64,000 bases of DNA from CAZKVJ01 sp964556225 (GCA_964556225.1 CAZKVJ010000005.1:124001-188000); one strand, 5' to 3'. Positions 43,598-53,111 are shown, counted from the first letter of the stretch. A program made the numbers and translations. The notes: generated by a model from the letters alone, not told the origin.

Positions 43598-44024
43598 CCG
43601 GCCCGTCGTTCACGAGCGCGACTCGCATGGCCGCCCGGAAGCGCCCCGTGGCCACGGTCGCACCCAGCCGCCTGAGCTCGTCGACCACCGCGTGGACCAG
43701 CGGCTCGGCCTGCTCCGGTCTCGCTGCGCGCGACCAGCCCGGTCGGCGTCCTCTGGTCGCATCGCCGTAGAGCGTGAACTGGCTCACCACCAGCACCGCG
43801 CCCGTCGTGTCGGCGACGGCCCGGTTCATCACCCCGGCGTCGTCGTCGAACACCCGCAGGTTCCACAGCTTGCCGGCCAGCCAGCGAGCCTCGGCCTCGG
43901 TGTCGTCGTGGGTGACGCCGATCAGGGCCAACAGCCCGGGACCGATCCGCCCGACCACGTCGGACCGCTCGCCGTCGACCACCTCGACCGACGCCTCCGT
44001 GACCCGCTGGACGAGCGCTCGCAC
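43551..44024 (-). CDS. dtd: D-aminoacyl-tRNA deacylase
   Basis: A 157-aa proofreading enzyme that frees tRNA from D-amino acids and glycine. It begins MRALVQRVTEASV and has the active-site motif SQFTLYGD and the cross-subunit NDGPVT. There is a small insertion-free core and a normal length. The GTG start is at 44024. It converges on the Lnt-like gene and overlaps it by 47 bases, so its last 15 codons are antisense to the last lnt codons. Confidence 0.93.
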   Translation of the reverse strand: MRALVQRVTEASVEVVDGERSDVVGRIGPGLLALIGVTHDDTEAEARWLAGKLWNLRVFDDDAGVMNRAVADTTGAVLVVSQFTLYGDATRGRRPGWSRAARPEQAEPLVHAVVDELRRLGATVATGRFRAAMRVALVNDGPVTLMIETPPGGSRRS

Positions 44025-44065
44025 GGGCCGATGATGCCCGATCCGCGAGCGCGAGACTGCACGGC

Positions 44066-44890
44066 GTGCACGACGTGGTGGTGCTGAGCGCCGAGGGGGT
44101 GCGGGCCGAGGTCGTGCCCTCCTGCGGCGGCCGGCTCGGCGCGCTGACGATCGCCGGACTCGACGTGCTGGTCACCGGGACGCCGGGTGACGACCCGCTG
44201 CAATGGGGCTGCTACCCGATGGTCCCCTGGGCCGGGCGGGTGCGACGCGGCAGGTTCCGCTTCGCCGGCGTCGACCACGAGCTGGAACCCAACCTCCCAC
44301 CCCATGCCATCCACGGCACCGGGTTCCGGCGCGCCTGGGACGTCGTGACAGCCTCACCCGGACGGGTCGACATGGTCACCGACCTCGGTCCCGGCTGGCC
44401 GCTCGGCGGGACAGCCACGAGTCGCATCGAGCTCACGGCCCAGGGTCTGCGGTGGGAGCTGGCGGTGGTCGCCGACCGGCGACCGATGCCCGCCCAGGTC
44501 GGGTGGCATCCCTGGTTCGTCAAGCCGGCGGCAGCCGATCTGCGCTTCGCCCGGATGCTCGTGCGCGACGACGACGGGATCCCGACCGGTGAGACGATCC
44601 CGCCCCCGCCGGGGCCGTGGGACGACTGCTTCGAGGAGCCACTGGCACCGCTGCGCCTCCGCTACGGCGCTGCGAGCACCGCCCTCGACGTGGAGGTGAG
44701 CTCCGACTGCTCCTGCTGGGTGGTCTACGACCAGCCCCACCATGCCACCTGTGTCGAGCCGCAGTCAGGTCCTCCGGACGGGCTCACGATCCGTCCGGAC
44801 GTGCTGGCTGCCGGGGACCGCCTGGCGCGCTGGATGCAGATCACCTGGCACCGGGACGCCGGCACCGCTCCCTCGCCTACCGTCCGGTAG
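44066..44890 (+). CDS. Aldose 1-epimerase family protein
   Basis: A 274-aa galactose-mutarotase-fold protein that probably interconverts anomers of a hexose or hexose-6-phosphate. PMVPWAGRVRRGRFRFAG is the N-terminal sugar-binding motif, AIHGTGFRRAW and QVGWHPWF contain the two expected His residues, and CVEPQSGPPDG holds the base Glu. The sugar is not determined. GTG 44066 lies 41 bases from the divergent dtd start. It precedes the glycosyltransferase cluster by 25 bases. Confidence 0.85.
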   Translation: MHDVVVLSAEGVRAEVVPSCGGRLGALTIAGLDVLVTGTPGDDPLQWGCYPMVPWAGRVRRGRFRFAGVDHELEPNLPPHAIHGTGFRRAWDVVTASPGRVDMVTDLGPGWPLGGTATSRIELTAQGLRWELAVVADRRPMPAQVGWHPWFVKPAAADLRFARMLVRDDDGIPTGETIPPPPGPWDDCFEEPLAPLRLRYGAASTALDVEVSSDCSCWVVYDQPHHATCVEPQSGPPDGLTIRPDVLAAGDRLARWMQITWHRDAGTAPSPTVR

Positions 44891-44915
44891 CGGGCCGCCG
44901 ATAGGCTGATCAGCC

Positions 44916-46208
44916 ATGCGTCCCGCCGTGGACCCTGACGCGCCGCTGCACATCGCCTACCTGACCTACCGGGGAAAGCCGCACGTGGGCGGGCAGGGCG
45001 TGTACACCCGCCACCTCACCAAGGCCCTCGTGGACCTCGGCCACCAGGTCGAGGTCCTGGCCGGCCAGCCGTACCCCGTGCTCGACGAGCGGGTCCCGAT
45101 GACGAAGCTGGCGAGCCTCGACATCTTCAACGACCACTACCCCGGACGGCTGCCCGCCTACTGGGAGCACAAGAGCTGGGCCGACGTGGTCGAGACCGCC
45201 CAGTTCCTGACCGGGACGTTCAGCGAACCGCTGTCGTTCAGCGTCCGGGCGTACCAGGAGCTGAAGCGACGGACGGGGGAGTTCGACCTGATCCACGACA
45301 ACCAGTGCCTCGGCTACGGGATGCTGGCGCTGGAGAAGCTGATCCCCACGATCGTCACCCTGCACCACCCCATCACGAAAGACCGTGAGCTCGAGATCAG
45401 CCACGCGCCGAACTGGCGCAAGCGGATGTCGGTCAGCCGCTGGTACTCGTTCGTGAAGATGCAGGGCCGCGTCGCCAGCCGGATGCCGCGCATCGTGGTG
45501 GTGAGCGAGAACTCCATCAAGGACATCCACGCCGACATGGGCGTCTCCTACGACCGGATGCGCCTGGTCCCCGTGGGGGTCGACCCGGATCTGTTCCGCC
45601 CACTGCCGGGCGTCGCCCGCACCCCCGGCCGGCTCATCACCACGGCGTCCGCCGACGTGGCGCTGAAGGGCCTGTCGTACCTGCTCGAGGCCGTCGCCAA
45701 GCTCCGCACCGAGCGCGACGTCACGCTCACCATCATCGGCAAGCCCAAGCCGGGCAAGTCCGCCGACCTCATCGACCAGCTCGGCCTGCGCGACCAAATC
45801 GAGTTCGTGTCCGGCGTGCCCGACGAGCGCATCGTCGAGCTCTACGCCGAGGCCGAGCTGGCGGTGGTCCCCAGCCTCTACGAGGGGTTCAGCCTGCCGG
45901 CCATCGAGGCGATGAGCACCGGCATCTGCCTCGTCGCCACCGACGGCGGCGCGCTGCCCGAGGTCACCGGACGCGACGGTGAGACGGTGCTGTCCTGCCC
46001 GGCCGGCGACGCCGATGCGCTCGCCACCGCGATCCAGCGGGGGCTTGACCATCCCGAGCTGCGCGACCGGATCGGCGCGGCGGGGCGCCAGCGCGTCGTC
46101 GAGCGGTGGAGCTGGCGGCACTGCGCGCAGCAGACGGTCGACCAGTACCGCGAGGTGCTGGCGATGCCACAGAACGTGGAGAAGCTGCGCCGGAACGGTC
46201 GGCTCTGA
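44916..46208 (+). CDS. GT4 family glycosyltransferase
   Basis: A 430-aa GT-B retaining glycosyltransferase. The N-terminal domain starts HIAYLTYRGKPHVGGQGVYTRHL. The C-terminal domain has LVPVGVDPDLFRP and the nucleotide-sugar motif VPSLYEGFSLPAIEAMSTG with the conserved Glu pair. It heads a run with a methyltransferase and a toroid-fold enzyme in overlapping frames, which suggests synthesis of one glycosylated, methylated compound such as a glycolipid or polysaccharide. The acceptor cannot be named. Confidence 0.88.
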   Translation: MRPAVDPDAPLHIAYLTYRGKPHVGGQGVYTRHLTKALVDLGHQVEVLAGQPYPVLDERVPMTKLASLDIFNDHYPGRLPAYWEHKSWADVVETAQFLTGTFSEPLSFSVRAYQELKRRTGEFDLIHDNQCLGYGMLALEKLIPTIVTLHHPITKDRELEISHAPNWRKRMSVSRWYSFVKMQGRVASRMPRIVVVSENSIKDIHADMGVSYDRMRLVPVGVDPDLFRPLPGVARTPGRLITTASADVALKGLSYLLEAVAKLRTERDVTLTIIGKPKPGKSADLIDQLGLRDQIEFVSGVPDERIVELYAEAELAVVPSLYEGFSLPAIEAMSTGICLVATDGGALPEVTGRDGETVLSCPAGDADALATAIQRGLDHPELRDRIGAAGRQRVVERWSWRHCAQQTVDQYREVLAMPQNVEKLRRNGRL

Positions 46209-46218
46209 GGATCGACCC

Positions 46219-46986
46219 GTGCTGACCGTCCGCTTCGACCGGCTGGGGCTCGTGCCCGGCGACCTGTTCCTCGACGCCGGGGCCGGCTTCGGCCGTCACG
46301 CCTTCGAGGCGGCGCGGCGAGGCGCCCGGGTCGTCGCGCTCGACTACGCCGCCGACGAGGTCGACGGGACGCGAGCCACCTTCGGCGGCATGGTCGACGC
46401 AGGCGAGATCCCCCTCAGCCGCTACGTCGGCGTGCTCCGGGGTGACGCCACCCGGCTCCCCTTCCCCGAGGCCACGTTCGACCGCGTGGTCACCAGCGAG
46501 GTGCTCGAGCACATCCAAGACGACGTGACCGCGCTCTCCGAGCTGGTCCGGGTGCTCCGACCCGGCGGGACCCTGGCCGTCACGGTTCCCACCTGGTGGC
46601 CCGAGAAGGTCAACTGGATGCTGTCCGACGACTACCACGCGCCGGCGGTCACCGGCGGGCACGTGCGGATCTACTCGGAGACCGAGCTGCGGGCGAAGCT
46701 CCGAGCCGCCGGGCTCGACCTGGTCGGGAGCCACCACGCGCACGCCCTGCACACGCCGTACTGGTGGCTGCGCTGCGCCGTCGGGCCGCGCAACGACGAC
46801 CACCCCGCCGTGCGGACGTACCGGCGGTTCCTCGAGTGGGACATCGTCCGCCAACCGCGCAGCACCAAGGTCGCCGAGCGGGTCCTGTCCCCGATGCTCG
46901 GCAAGAGCCTGGTGCTGTACGGCCACAAGCCGGGCACCCACCGCGGCCGCGTGCGCGCTCGCGCCACGCTCGGGAGCGCCGGGTGA
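46219..46986 (+). CDS. Class I SAM-dependent methyltransferase
   Basis: A 255-aa methyltransferase. DLFLDAGAGFGRHAFEAARRG is the SAM-binding glycine loop, VVALDY the acidic strand-2 end, DRVVTSEVLEHIQDD the post-II motif, and LRPGGTLAVTVPTWWPE the C-terminal core. The target of methylation, possibly a sugar hydroxyl, is unknown. GTG 46219 is chosen with GAGGATC upstream; its stop overlaps the next gene's GTG. Confidence 0.85.
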   Translation: MLTVRFDRLGLVPGDLFLDAGAGFGRHAFEAARRGARVVALDYAADEVDGTRATFGGMVDAGEIPLSRYVGVLRGDATRLPFPEATFDRVVTSEVLEHIQDDVTALSELVRVLRPGGTLAVTVPTWWPEKVNWMLSDDYHAPAVTGGHVRIYSETELRAKLRAAGLDLVGSHHAHALHTPYWWLRCAVGPRNDDHPAVRTYRRFLEWDIVRQPRSTKVAERVLSPMLGKSLVLYGHKPGTHRGRVRARATLGSAG

Positions 46987-48008
46987 GCCGGCTCCCGGAC
47001 CTGCCCGGGGTCCTCAGCGCCGAGGAGGTGGCGACGACGGCCGAGTCCATCACCGCCCTGCAGCTGGCCAACGGGATGATCCCGTGGTTCGAGGGCGGGC
47101 ACTGCGATCCGTGGAACCACGTCGAGACCGCCATGGCGCTCGACGTGGCCGGCCGCCACCAGGAAGCCGAGCGGGCCTACGAGTGGCTGGTGGCGACCCA
47201 GCGACCCGACGGCGCGTGGCACAACTACTACCGCTCGGACGGCAGCGTCGAGGACGCCAAGCTCGACACGAACGTGTGCGCCTACGTGGCCGCCGGCGTG
47301 TGGCACCACTGGCTGTGCACGTGGGACCGGGCGTTCGTCGACCACCTCTGGCCGACGGTGGAGCGGGCCCTCGACTGGGTGCTCACCCTCCAGCAGCGCG
47401 ACGGGACGATCCTCTGGGCGCGCGAGGAGGAGTCGTGCCCCTGGGACTACGCGCTGCTCACCGGCTCGTGCTCCATCTGGCACGCCCTGGAGTGCGGGGT
47501 GCGCCTGGCCGACCTCATCAACGAGCCGAGAGCCCACTGGGCGCTGGCAGCACACGACCTGCGCACCGCCATCGTCGAGCAGCCCGAGGCCTTCGAGCCG
47601 AAGGTGCGCTGGGCGATGGACTGGTACTACCCCGTGCTCACCGGCGCCCTTCGGGGCGAGGGTGCCAAGGCCCGCCTGGCCGAGAGCTGGGACCTGTTCG
47701 TCCTCGACGGGCGGGGCGTGCGCTGCGTCAACGACGAGCCGTGGGTGACGGCGGCGGAGACCGCCGAGTGCTCGCTCGCTCACGCCGCGATCGGCGACCT
47801 GGACACGGCGATCGACCTACTGCGCTGGACCCGAGCCCACCGCTGCGACGACGGCGCCTACACCACGGGCCTGGTGTACCCCGAGCAGACCACGTTCCCG
47901 GCCGCCGAGCGCACCGCCTACACCAGCGCCGCCGTCATCCTCGCCGCCGACGCCATCGACCGGGCCTCCAACGCCTCGGCGCTGTTCCTCCACACCGAAC
48001 CCGACTGA
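46983..48008 (+). CDS. Alpha/alpha-toroid (prenyltransferase/squalene-cyclase fold) protein
   Basis: A 341-aa protein built from repeating helical pairs with Trp- and Gly-rich turns such as QLANGMIPWFEGGHCDPWNHVE, QRPDGAWHNYYR, QQRDGTILW and CDDGAYTTG, typical of alpha/alpha toroids. The squalene-cyclase DxDD motif is not seen, so it may be a glycan- or polyprenyl-acting relative rather than a cyclase. It overlaps the methyltransferase stop (GTGA). The shared transcript with the GT4 and methyltransferase genes is the main clue to its job. Confidence 0.7.
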   Translation: MSRLPDLPGVLSAEEVATTAESITALQLANGMIPWFEGGHCDPWNHVETAMALDVAGRHQEAERAYEWLVATQRPDGAWHNYYRSDGSVEDAKLDTNVCAYVAAGVWHHWLCTWDRAFVDHLWPTVERALDWVLTLQQRDGTILWAREEESCPWDYALLTGSCSIWHALECGVRLADLINEPRAHWALAAHDLRTAIVEQPEAFEPKVRWAMDWYYPVLTGALRGEGAKARLAESWDLFVLDGRGVRCVNDEPWVTAAETAECSLAHAAIGDLDTAIDLLRWTRAHRCDDGAYTTGLVYPEQTTFPAAERTAYTSAAVILAADAIDRASNASALFLHTEPD

Positions 48009-48031
48009 ACGTCGGGTTCTATGCGGCGAAG

Positions 48032-48048
48032 CCTGCGCTGAACGCAGG
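48032..48048. terminator. Hairpin between convergent genes
   Basis: CCTGCG (48032-48037) and CGCAGG (48043-48048) flank a five-base loop in the 59-base gap between two convergent genes. There is no T tract, but the position fits a bidirectional terminator. Confidence 0.45.
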
Positions 48049-48067
48049 GATCGACGCCCGAACGCGA

Positions 48068-48706
48068 TCAGACACGGCGCAGGATGCGCAGCGACCCGAC
48101 GGCTCGCTCCTCGCTGAATCGGCCACTGCGCAGCGCCGGCAGGTAGATCTCCTCGTACGGGGGGCGCCCTCCGTCGACCGGGTCGGGGAACACGTCGTGG
48201 ATCGCCAGGACGCCGCCGACGATGACGTGCGGGGTCCAGCCCTCGTAGTCGGCGCGGGCGGGCTCCACGCCGTGTCCGCCGTCGATGAACACGAACGCCA
48301 GCGGTGTCCGCCACGCCCGGGCGACGAGTTGTGACTGGCCGACCACGGCCACGACCACGTCCTCGAGGCCCGCGTCGTGGATGGTGCGGCGGAACACCGG
48401 CAGGGTGTCCATCTTCCCCGTGGTCGGGTCCACCAGCGAGGGGTCGTGCCACTCCCAGCCGGCCTGGTTCTCCTCCGAGCCGCGGTGGTGGTCGACCGCG
48501 AAGAGCACCGTCTGGCTGACGCGGGCCGCCGCTCCCAGCCAGACCGTCGAGCGCCCGCAGTACGAGCCGACCTCGGCCAGGGCGAGGCCCGGCAGGGCCC
48601 GGCCGGCCTCGACCGCAGCGGCGTACAGGGCGTCGCCCTCGTCGGGGGGCATGAAGCCGGTGGCGGCCAGGGCGTGCGCGCGCAGAGCCGGGTCGATCGG
48701 GCTCAC
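48068..48706 (-). CDS. Class I SAM-dependent methyltransferase (Methyltransf_24-like)
   Basis: A 212-aa methyltransferase-fold protein. ALAEVGSYCGRSTVWLGAAA is the SAM loop, LFAVDHH the acidic strand-2 end, and LAFVFIDGGHGVEPARADYEGW the family's metal- or substrate-binding segment with HDVFPDP later. GTG 48706 overlaps the GH1 stop; GTG 48709 is equally possible. Cotranscribed with the beta-glucosidase and facing the GT4-methyltransferase-toroid run, it may belong to the same pathway, though this is only suggestive. Confidence 0.8.
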   Translation of the reverse strand: MSPIDPALRAHALAATGFMPPDEGDALYAAAVEAGRALPGLALAEVGSYCGRSTVWLGAAARVSQTVLFAVDHHRGSEENQAGWEWHDPSLVDPTTGKMDTLPVFRRTIHDAGLEDVVVAVVGQSQLVARAWRTPLAFVFIDGGHGVEPARADYEGWTPHVIVGGVLAIHDVFPDPVDGGRPPYEEIYLPALRSGRFSEERAVGSLRILRRV

Positions 48707-49899
48707 CACGACGTCGCGTTGGCTCGGGCGACATTGCCCAGCCAGCGGGCACTCGGCTTCAGGTGACGCTCCTGGGTGGCCCGGTCCACCGCGATCAGCC
48801 CGAAGGTAGGCCCGTATCCGAAGGCCCACTCGAAGTTGTCGAGCAGGCTCCAGTACGTGTAGCCGCCGACGTCGATGCCGTCGTCGATGCAGGCGAGCAC
48901 CCCGTCGAGCGCCCGTTGCACGTACTCGACCCGCTCGGCGTCGTCGCTGGTGGCGATGCCGTTCTCGGTCACCAGGATCGGGGTGTGGTCGGTCTCCTCC
49001 CAGGCCCGCCGGATGCAGGCCTCGAGCGCCTCGGGCCAGAACTCGTAGCCCATGATCGTCTCCCGCACCCCAGGCTCGTTGCCGAGGGTCCCGGTGGGGC
49101 CGACCCGCTGACGGGTGTAGGTCTGCACCCCGATGAAGTCGTCGTCGCGGGCGACCTCCAGGAACGGATCCTCGAGACCGCCGAGGTAGTGGGCCACCCG
49201 AGCCCGCGCAGTGGCGAGCTCGTCGTCGGTGTCCCCGACCGCAACCATCTGCTGCATGGCGAGCGTCAACCCGACCGGCGCGGCGACGACCGCCTTCAGC
49301 GCGTCGCGCGCAGTGACGTGGGCGGCCACGAGCACGTCGTTCGCGGCCCGCCGCTCGGCTCGGTCTAGCCGACCGGGCGGGAACACCGCCAGCAGGTAGC
49401 CCATGGTGGCGACCATGTTCGGTTCGTTGATGGTGCACCACCGCCCGACCTCGTCACCGAGATGGCGTCCCACCCGCTCGGCGAGGCGGGCGAAGCGCTC
49501 GGCCGTGGCCGGCTCGGTCCAGCCGCCCATCGCCGCCACCCAGCGCGGCGACGTGAAGTGGTGGAGGGTCACGACGGGCTCGACACCGTGGTCCCGGCAG
49601 CACGCGACCACCCGCCGATAGTGGTCGAGCGCCGCTGTCGACCATTCCCCCGGCTCCGGCTCGATGCGGCTCCACTCGACGCTGAAGCGGTACGAGTCGA
49701 ACCCCAGGTCGGCCAGCAGGGCGATGTCCTCGGGGTACCGGTGGTACTGGTCGCACGCGTCACCGCTGGGCTCGGCGCACGGGGTTCCCGGGGTGTGCTC
49801 CCACACCCACCAGTCGTTGTTCCAGTTGCCCCCCTCCACCTGGTGGGCGGCCGTGGCCGTCCCCCAGCTGAAGCCGTCCGGAAACCGTCGCTCGCTCAT
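48703..49899 (-). CDS. GH1 beta-glucosidase
   Basis: A 398-aa retaining glycosidase. FPDGFSWGTATAAHQVEGG is the N-terminal signature, the acid/base is E159 in TINEP and the nucleophile E312 in VTENG. YTYWSLLDNFEWAFGY closes the barrel. There is no signal peptide, so it acts on imported or internal beta-glucosides. The chain is slightly shorter than typical 440-470 aa members. ATG 49899 lies 58 bases from the divergent tesB start. Confidence 0.92.
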   Translation of the reverse strand: MSERRFPDGFSWGTATAAHQVEGGNWNNDWWVWEHTPGTPCAEPSGDACDQYHRYPEDIALLADLGFDSYRFSVEWSRIEPEPGEWSTAALDHYRRVVACCRDHGVEPVVTLHHFTSPRWVAAMGGWTEPATAERFARLAERVGRHLGDEVGRWCTINEPNMVATMGYLLAVFPPGRLDRAERRAANDVLVAAHVTARDALKAVVAAPVGLTLAMQQMVAVGDTDDELATARARVAHYLGGLEDPFLEVARDDDFIGVQTYTRQRVGPTGTLGNEPGVRETIMGYEFWPEALEACIRRAWEETDHTPILVTENGIATSDDAERVEYVQRALDGVLACIDDGIDVGGYTYWSLLDNFEWAFGYGPTFGLIAVDRATQERHLKPSARWLGNVARANATSW

Positions 49900-49956
49900 G
49901 GAGGGGAGACCGTACCCGCCTGCGGGGGTCCGTGGCACCCGTGCCAACATGGCCGG

Positions 49957-50811
49957 ATGCCGACCGCGTTGGACGACCTGGTCACGTTGCTCGACCTGGA
50001 GGCCATCGAGGTCAACGTCTTCCGGGGACGGTCGCCGGACGAGAACCGCCAGCGGGTGTTCGGCGGCCAGGTCGCCGGGCAAGCCCTCGTGGCCGCCGGG
50101 CGCACGATCGACGAGTTCGGCCGGTCGGTGCACTCGCTCCATGCCTACTTCCTGCGGCCGGGCGACCCGACCATCCCGATCCTCTACGAGGTCGACCGGG
50201 TGCGCGACGGGCGCAGCTTCTCCACCCGCCGGGTGATGGCGATCCAGCACGGCGAGGCCATCTTCGTGCTCCACGCCAGCTTCCACGTGCACGAGCCCGG
50301 GCTCGACCACCAGGTGCCCATGCCCGACGGTGTCCCGGACCCCGAGTCGCTGCCGGACTTCAAGACCCGTATGGCGCCGCACCGCGAGCGGCTGGGCGAG
50401 ATGTACGACCGGCCCCGTCCGATCGACCTTCGCTACGTCGACGCCGACCCCATGAGCCGGCGAGGCGTCCCCTCGCCCGGGCAGCGGGTGTGGCTGCGCG
50501 CCGACGGCCGGCTGCCCGACGACTCCGTGCTGCACACGTGCATCGTCACGTACGCCTCCGACATGACGCTGCTCGACACCAGCCTGCTGCCGTTCGGGCT
50601 GGCGTGGGGTGACCCCGGCGTGCAGATGGCGAGCCTCGACCACGCCATGTGGTTCCACCGTCCCTTCCGAGCCGACGAGTGGCTGCTCTACGACCAGTGG
50701 GCCATCTCCACCTCGAACGCTCGGGGGCTGGCCGGTGGCTCCATCTTCAACCGGTCCGGCGAGCTGGTGGTCACCGTGGTCCAAGAGGGTCTGGCCCGAG
50801 TGCCGCGATGA
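49957..50811 (+). CDS. tesB: Acyl-CoA thioesterase II
   Basis: A 284-aa double hot-dog thioesterase releasing fatty acids from acyl-CoA. RVFGGQVAGQALVAA, VHSLHAYFLRPGDPTIPI and RSFSTRRVMAIQHGEAIF form the first half, and YASDMTLLDTSLLPFG and LDHAMWFHRPFRADEWLLYD the second, with the conserved Asp. The ATG at 49957 is the natural start. It shares a start-stop overlap with the PQQ-type dehydrogenase gene downstream. Confidence 0.92.
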   Translation: MPTALDDLVTLLDLEAIEVNVFRGRSPDENRQRVFGGQVAGQALVAAGRTIDEFGRSVHSLHAYFLRPGDPTIPILYEVDRVRDGRSFSTRRVMAIQHGEAIFVLHASFHVHEPGLDHQVPMPDGVPDPESLPDFKTRMAPHRERLGEMYDRPRPIDLRYVDADPMSRRGVPSPGQRVWLRADGRLPDDSVLHTCIVTYASDMTLLDTSLLPFGLAWGDPGVQMASLDHAMWFHRPFRADEWLLYDQWAISTSNARGLAGGSIFNRSGELVVTVVQEGLARVPR

Positions 50812-52094
50812 GGAGCCACCGCGTCCTCGCTGGCGCCGTCGCGCTCATGGCCGCTGCCTCGGCGTGCGGCGGCGACGGCGCTGGGAACACCGCTCTGACC
50901 GAACCGGCGGCATCGGCCGCCCCAGCACCGAGCACCACGAGTGACTCCAGCGTGCCGGCCACCGAGGTGTCGACGACCACCGTCCCGGCCACCATCGCCC
51001 CCACAACGGCCGCCCCGACCACGACCGCGCCGGGTCCGGGCCCCGAGCCGACCGCCGCGCTCGTGGAGGTCGCACGGGCCGACCAGCCCGTGGACCTGGC
51101 GGTGCGTCCCGGCGACCCGGCGCTCTACGTCGTGGAGCGCGCCGGCCGGGTGCGCCCGCTCCGGGACGGCGAGCTCGGCCCACCGGTGCTCGACATGACG
51201 GCGCTCACCCGGGCCGGCGGTGAGCGGGGGCTGCTCGGCCTGGCCTTCTCCCCCGACGGCTCGCTGGCGTATGTCAACTACACGGACCGCGCCGGCGACA
51301 CGGTGGTGGCCGAGCACCCCGTCGGCGCCGATGGCACATTCGGCACCGCCCGCGTGCTGTTGACCATCGCCCAGCCGTATGCGAACCACAACGGCGGCGG
51401 CATGGCCACGGGCCCCGATGGTCTGCTCTACATCGGCACCGGCGACGGAGGGAGCCAGGGCGATCCGCAGCGGCGGGCCCTCGACGTGCGCCAGCTGCTC
51501 GGGAAGATGCTGCGGATCGATCCCACGCCGAGCGCCACCGCTGCGTACACGATCCCGGCCGACAACCCGTTCCTCGCCGTCGCCGGCGCCCGCCCGGAGC
51601 TGTGGTCCCTCGGGCTGCGCAACCCGTGGCGGTTCTCGTTCGACCGAGACACGGGGGATCTGTGGATCGCCGACGTCGGCGCCTCGGCGGTGGAGGAGGT
51701 CGACGTGGCCTGGGCCGACGAGGGCGGCGGAGGTGGGCTGAGCTTCGGCTGGAGCGCGTTCGAGGGCGATGAGCGGCGCAACACGGACATGCCCGCCGAG
51801 GGCCACACCCCACCCTTCTACACGTACCCGCACGGCGACCTGGGGTGCTCGATCAGCGGCGGTGCCCGCTACCGGGGCACGGCGCTGGCCGCGCTCGGCG
51901 GCTGGTACGTGTTCAGCGACTACTGCTCGACGCTGGTGCGCGCCCTCGAGGTGCAGCCCGACCGGACCCTCGGACGGGTGGTCACCCTGGCCCAGGCGGG
52001 TGGACAGGTGAGCGCCGTGCGCGAGGGCACCGGCGGGGAGCTGTACGTGCTGCGCCTCGACGGGCCGATCCTGCAGGTGGTGCCGGCCGGCTGA
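50808..52094 (+). CDS. PQQ-dependent sugar dehydrogenase-like lipoprotein
   Basis: A 428-aa exported protein. A signal peptide ends in lipobox ASAC (Cys20), then a Thr/Pro-rich linker (about 30-80) and a beta-propeller of the glucose/sorbosone dehydrogenase family. ERGLLGLAFSPDG, NHNGGGMATGPDGLLYIGTGDGG, SLGLRNPWRFSFDRDTGDLWIADVG and GGARYRGTALAALGGWYVFSDYC are diagnostic. The family oxidizes sugars with pyrroloquinoline quinone, but no PQQ synthesis genes are in the window. Confidence 0.88.
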   Translation: MRSHRVLAGAVALMAAASACGGDGAGNTALTEPAASAAPAPSTTSDSSVPATEVSTTTVPATIAPTTAAPTTTAPGPGPEPTAALVEVARADQPVDLAVRPGDPALYVVERAGRVRPLRDGELGPPVLDMTALTRAGGERGLLGLAFSPDGSLAYVNYTDRAGDTVVAEHPVGADGTFGTARVLLTIAQPYANHNGGGMATGPDGLLYIGTGDGGSQGDPQRRALDVRQLLGKMLRIDPTPSATAAYTIPADNPFLAVAGARPELWSLGLRNPWRFSFDRDTGDLWIADVGASAVEEVDVAWADEGGGGGLSFGWSAFEGDERRNTDMPAEGHTPPFYTYPHGDLGCSISGGARYRGTALAALGGWYVFSDYCSTLVRALEVQPDRTLGRVVTLAQAGGQVSAVREGTGGELYVLRLDGPILQVVPAG

Positions 52095-52103
52095 CGCCAG
52101 GGC

Positions 52104-53108
52104 TCAGCGGCGAGCCCCCATGAACATGCCCTTCAGGTCGTCGTAGTGCTCGATGCAGTGGCCGGCGCCGAGCACCACCGCCTCGAGCGGCATCGGCGAC
52201 ATCTTGACCGGGACCTGCGTCTCGCGCTCGATGCGCTGCGCCAGCCCCCGCAGCAGCCCGCCCCCACCAACGAGGTACATGCCCCGCACCAGGAAGTCCT
52301 GAGCCAGCTCGGGCGGCGCCTTGGCCAGACAGCGGATCACCGACTGGACCACCGACGACACCACATCGTCGATGGCGAAGCGGATCTCCTCCGGGGTGAT
52401 GACGACCGTCTTGGGCAGGCCCGTCATCAGGTCACGGCCACGAACCTCGGCCTGGGCCTCGTCCGGGGTGGGGTCGGCCGACCCGATGGCGACCTTGATC
52501 TCCTCGGCGGTGCGCTCGCCGATCGCGATGCCGCGCTCACGGCGCACGAAGGACTGGATGGCGGCGTCGATGTCGAAGCTGCCGACGCGGACCGCCTCGA
52601 GGGCCACGATGCCGCCCAGGGAGATCACCGCCGTCTCGCTGGTGCCGCCACCGATGTCGATCACCATGTTGCCGACCGGCTCGTCGATCGGCAGGTCGGC
52701 ACCGATCGCGGCCGCCATCGGCTGCTCGATGAGCTGCGCGTCGGCGGCGCCTGCCCGCCGGGCGGCGTCGGTCACCGCCCGCCGCTCGACCTCGGTGATC
52801 GCCGACGGCACGCAGATGACCACCTTCGGGCGGGTGAAGCGCGAGACGCCCACCCGTTGGAGCAGCAGACGGATCATGCGCTCGGTGATCTCGAAGTCCG
52901 TGATGGCCCCGCCGCGCAGCGGGCGGACCGCGACGATGTAGCCGGGCGTGCGTCCGATCATCTGCCAGGCCTCGTGCCCGGTGGCGAGGACCTCGCCGGT
53001 CTGGCGGTTCAAGGCGATGACCGACGGCTCGTTGAGGACGATCCCACGGCCCTTCATGTACACGAGCGTGTTCGCCGTGCCGAGGTCGATCGCGAGGTCA
53101 CGGGCCAT
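52104..53108 (-). CDS. mreB: Rod shape-determining protein MreB
   Basis: A 334-aa actin-like ATPase that organizes cell-wall synthesis in rods. DLAIDLGTANTLVYMKGRGIVLNEPSV, the ATP-binding IDIGGGTSETAVISLGGI and LVGGGGLLRGLAQRIE are MreB signatures. mreC, mreD or pbp genes are not adjacent, so this could be a stand-alone or paralogous copy. A 70-aa membrane protein gene lies 3 bases upstream on the same strand. Confidence 0.92.
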   Translation of the reverse strand: MARDLAIDLGTANTLVYMKGRGIVLNEPSVIALNRQTGEVLATGHEAWQMIGRTPGYIVAVRPLRGGAITDFEITERMIRLLLQRVGVSRFTRPKVVICVPSAITEVERRAVTDAARRAGAADAQLIEQPMAAAIGADLPIDEPVGNMVIDIGGGTSETAVISLGGIVALEAVRVGSFDIDAAIQSFVRRERGIAIGERTAEEIKVAIGSADPTPDEAQAEVRGRDLMTGLPKTVVITPEEIRFAIDDVVSSVVQSVIRCLAKAPPELAQDFLVRGMYLVGGGGLLRGLAQRIERETQVPVKMSPMPLEAVVLGAGHCIEHYDDLKGMFMGARR

Positions 53109-53111
53109 GGC

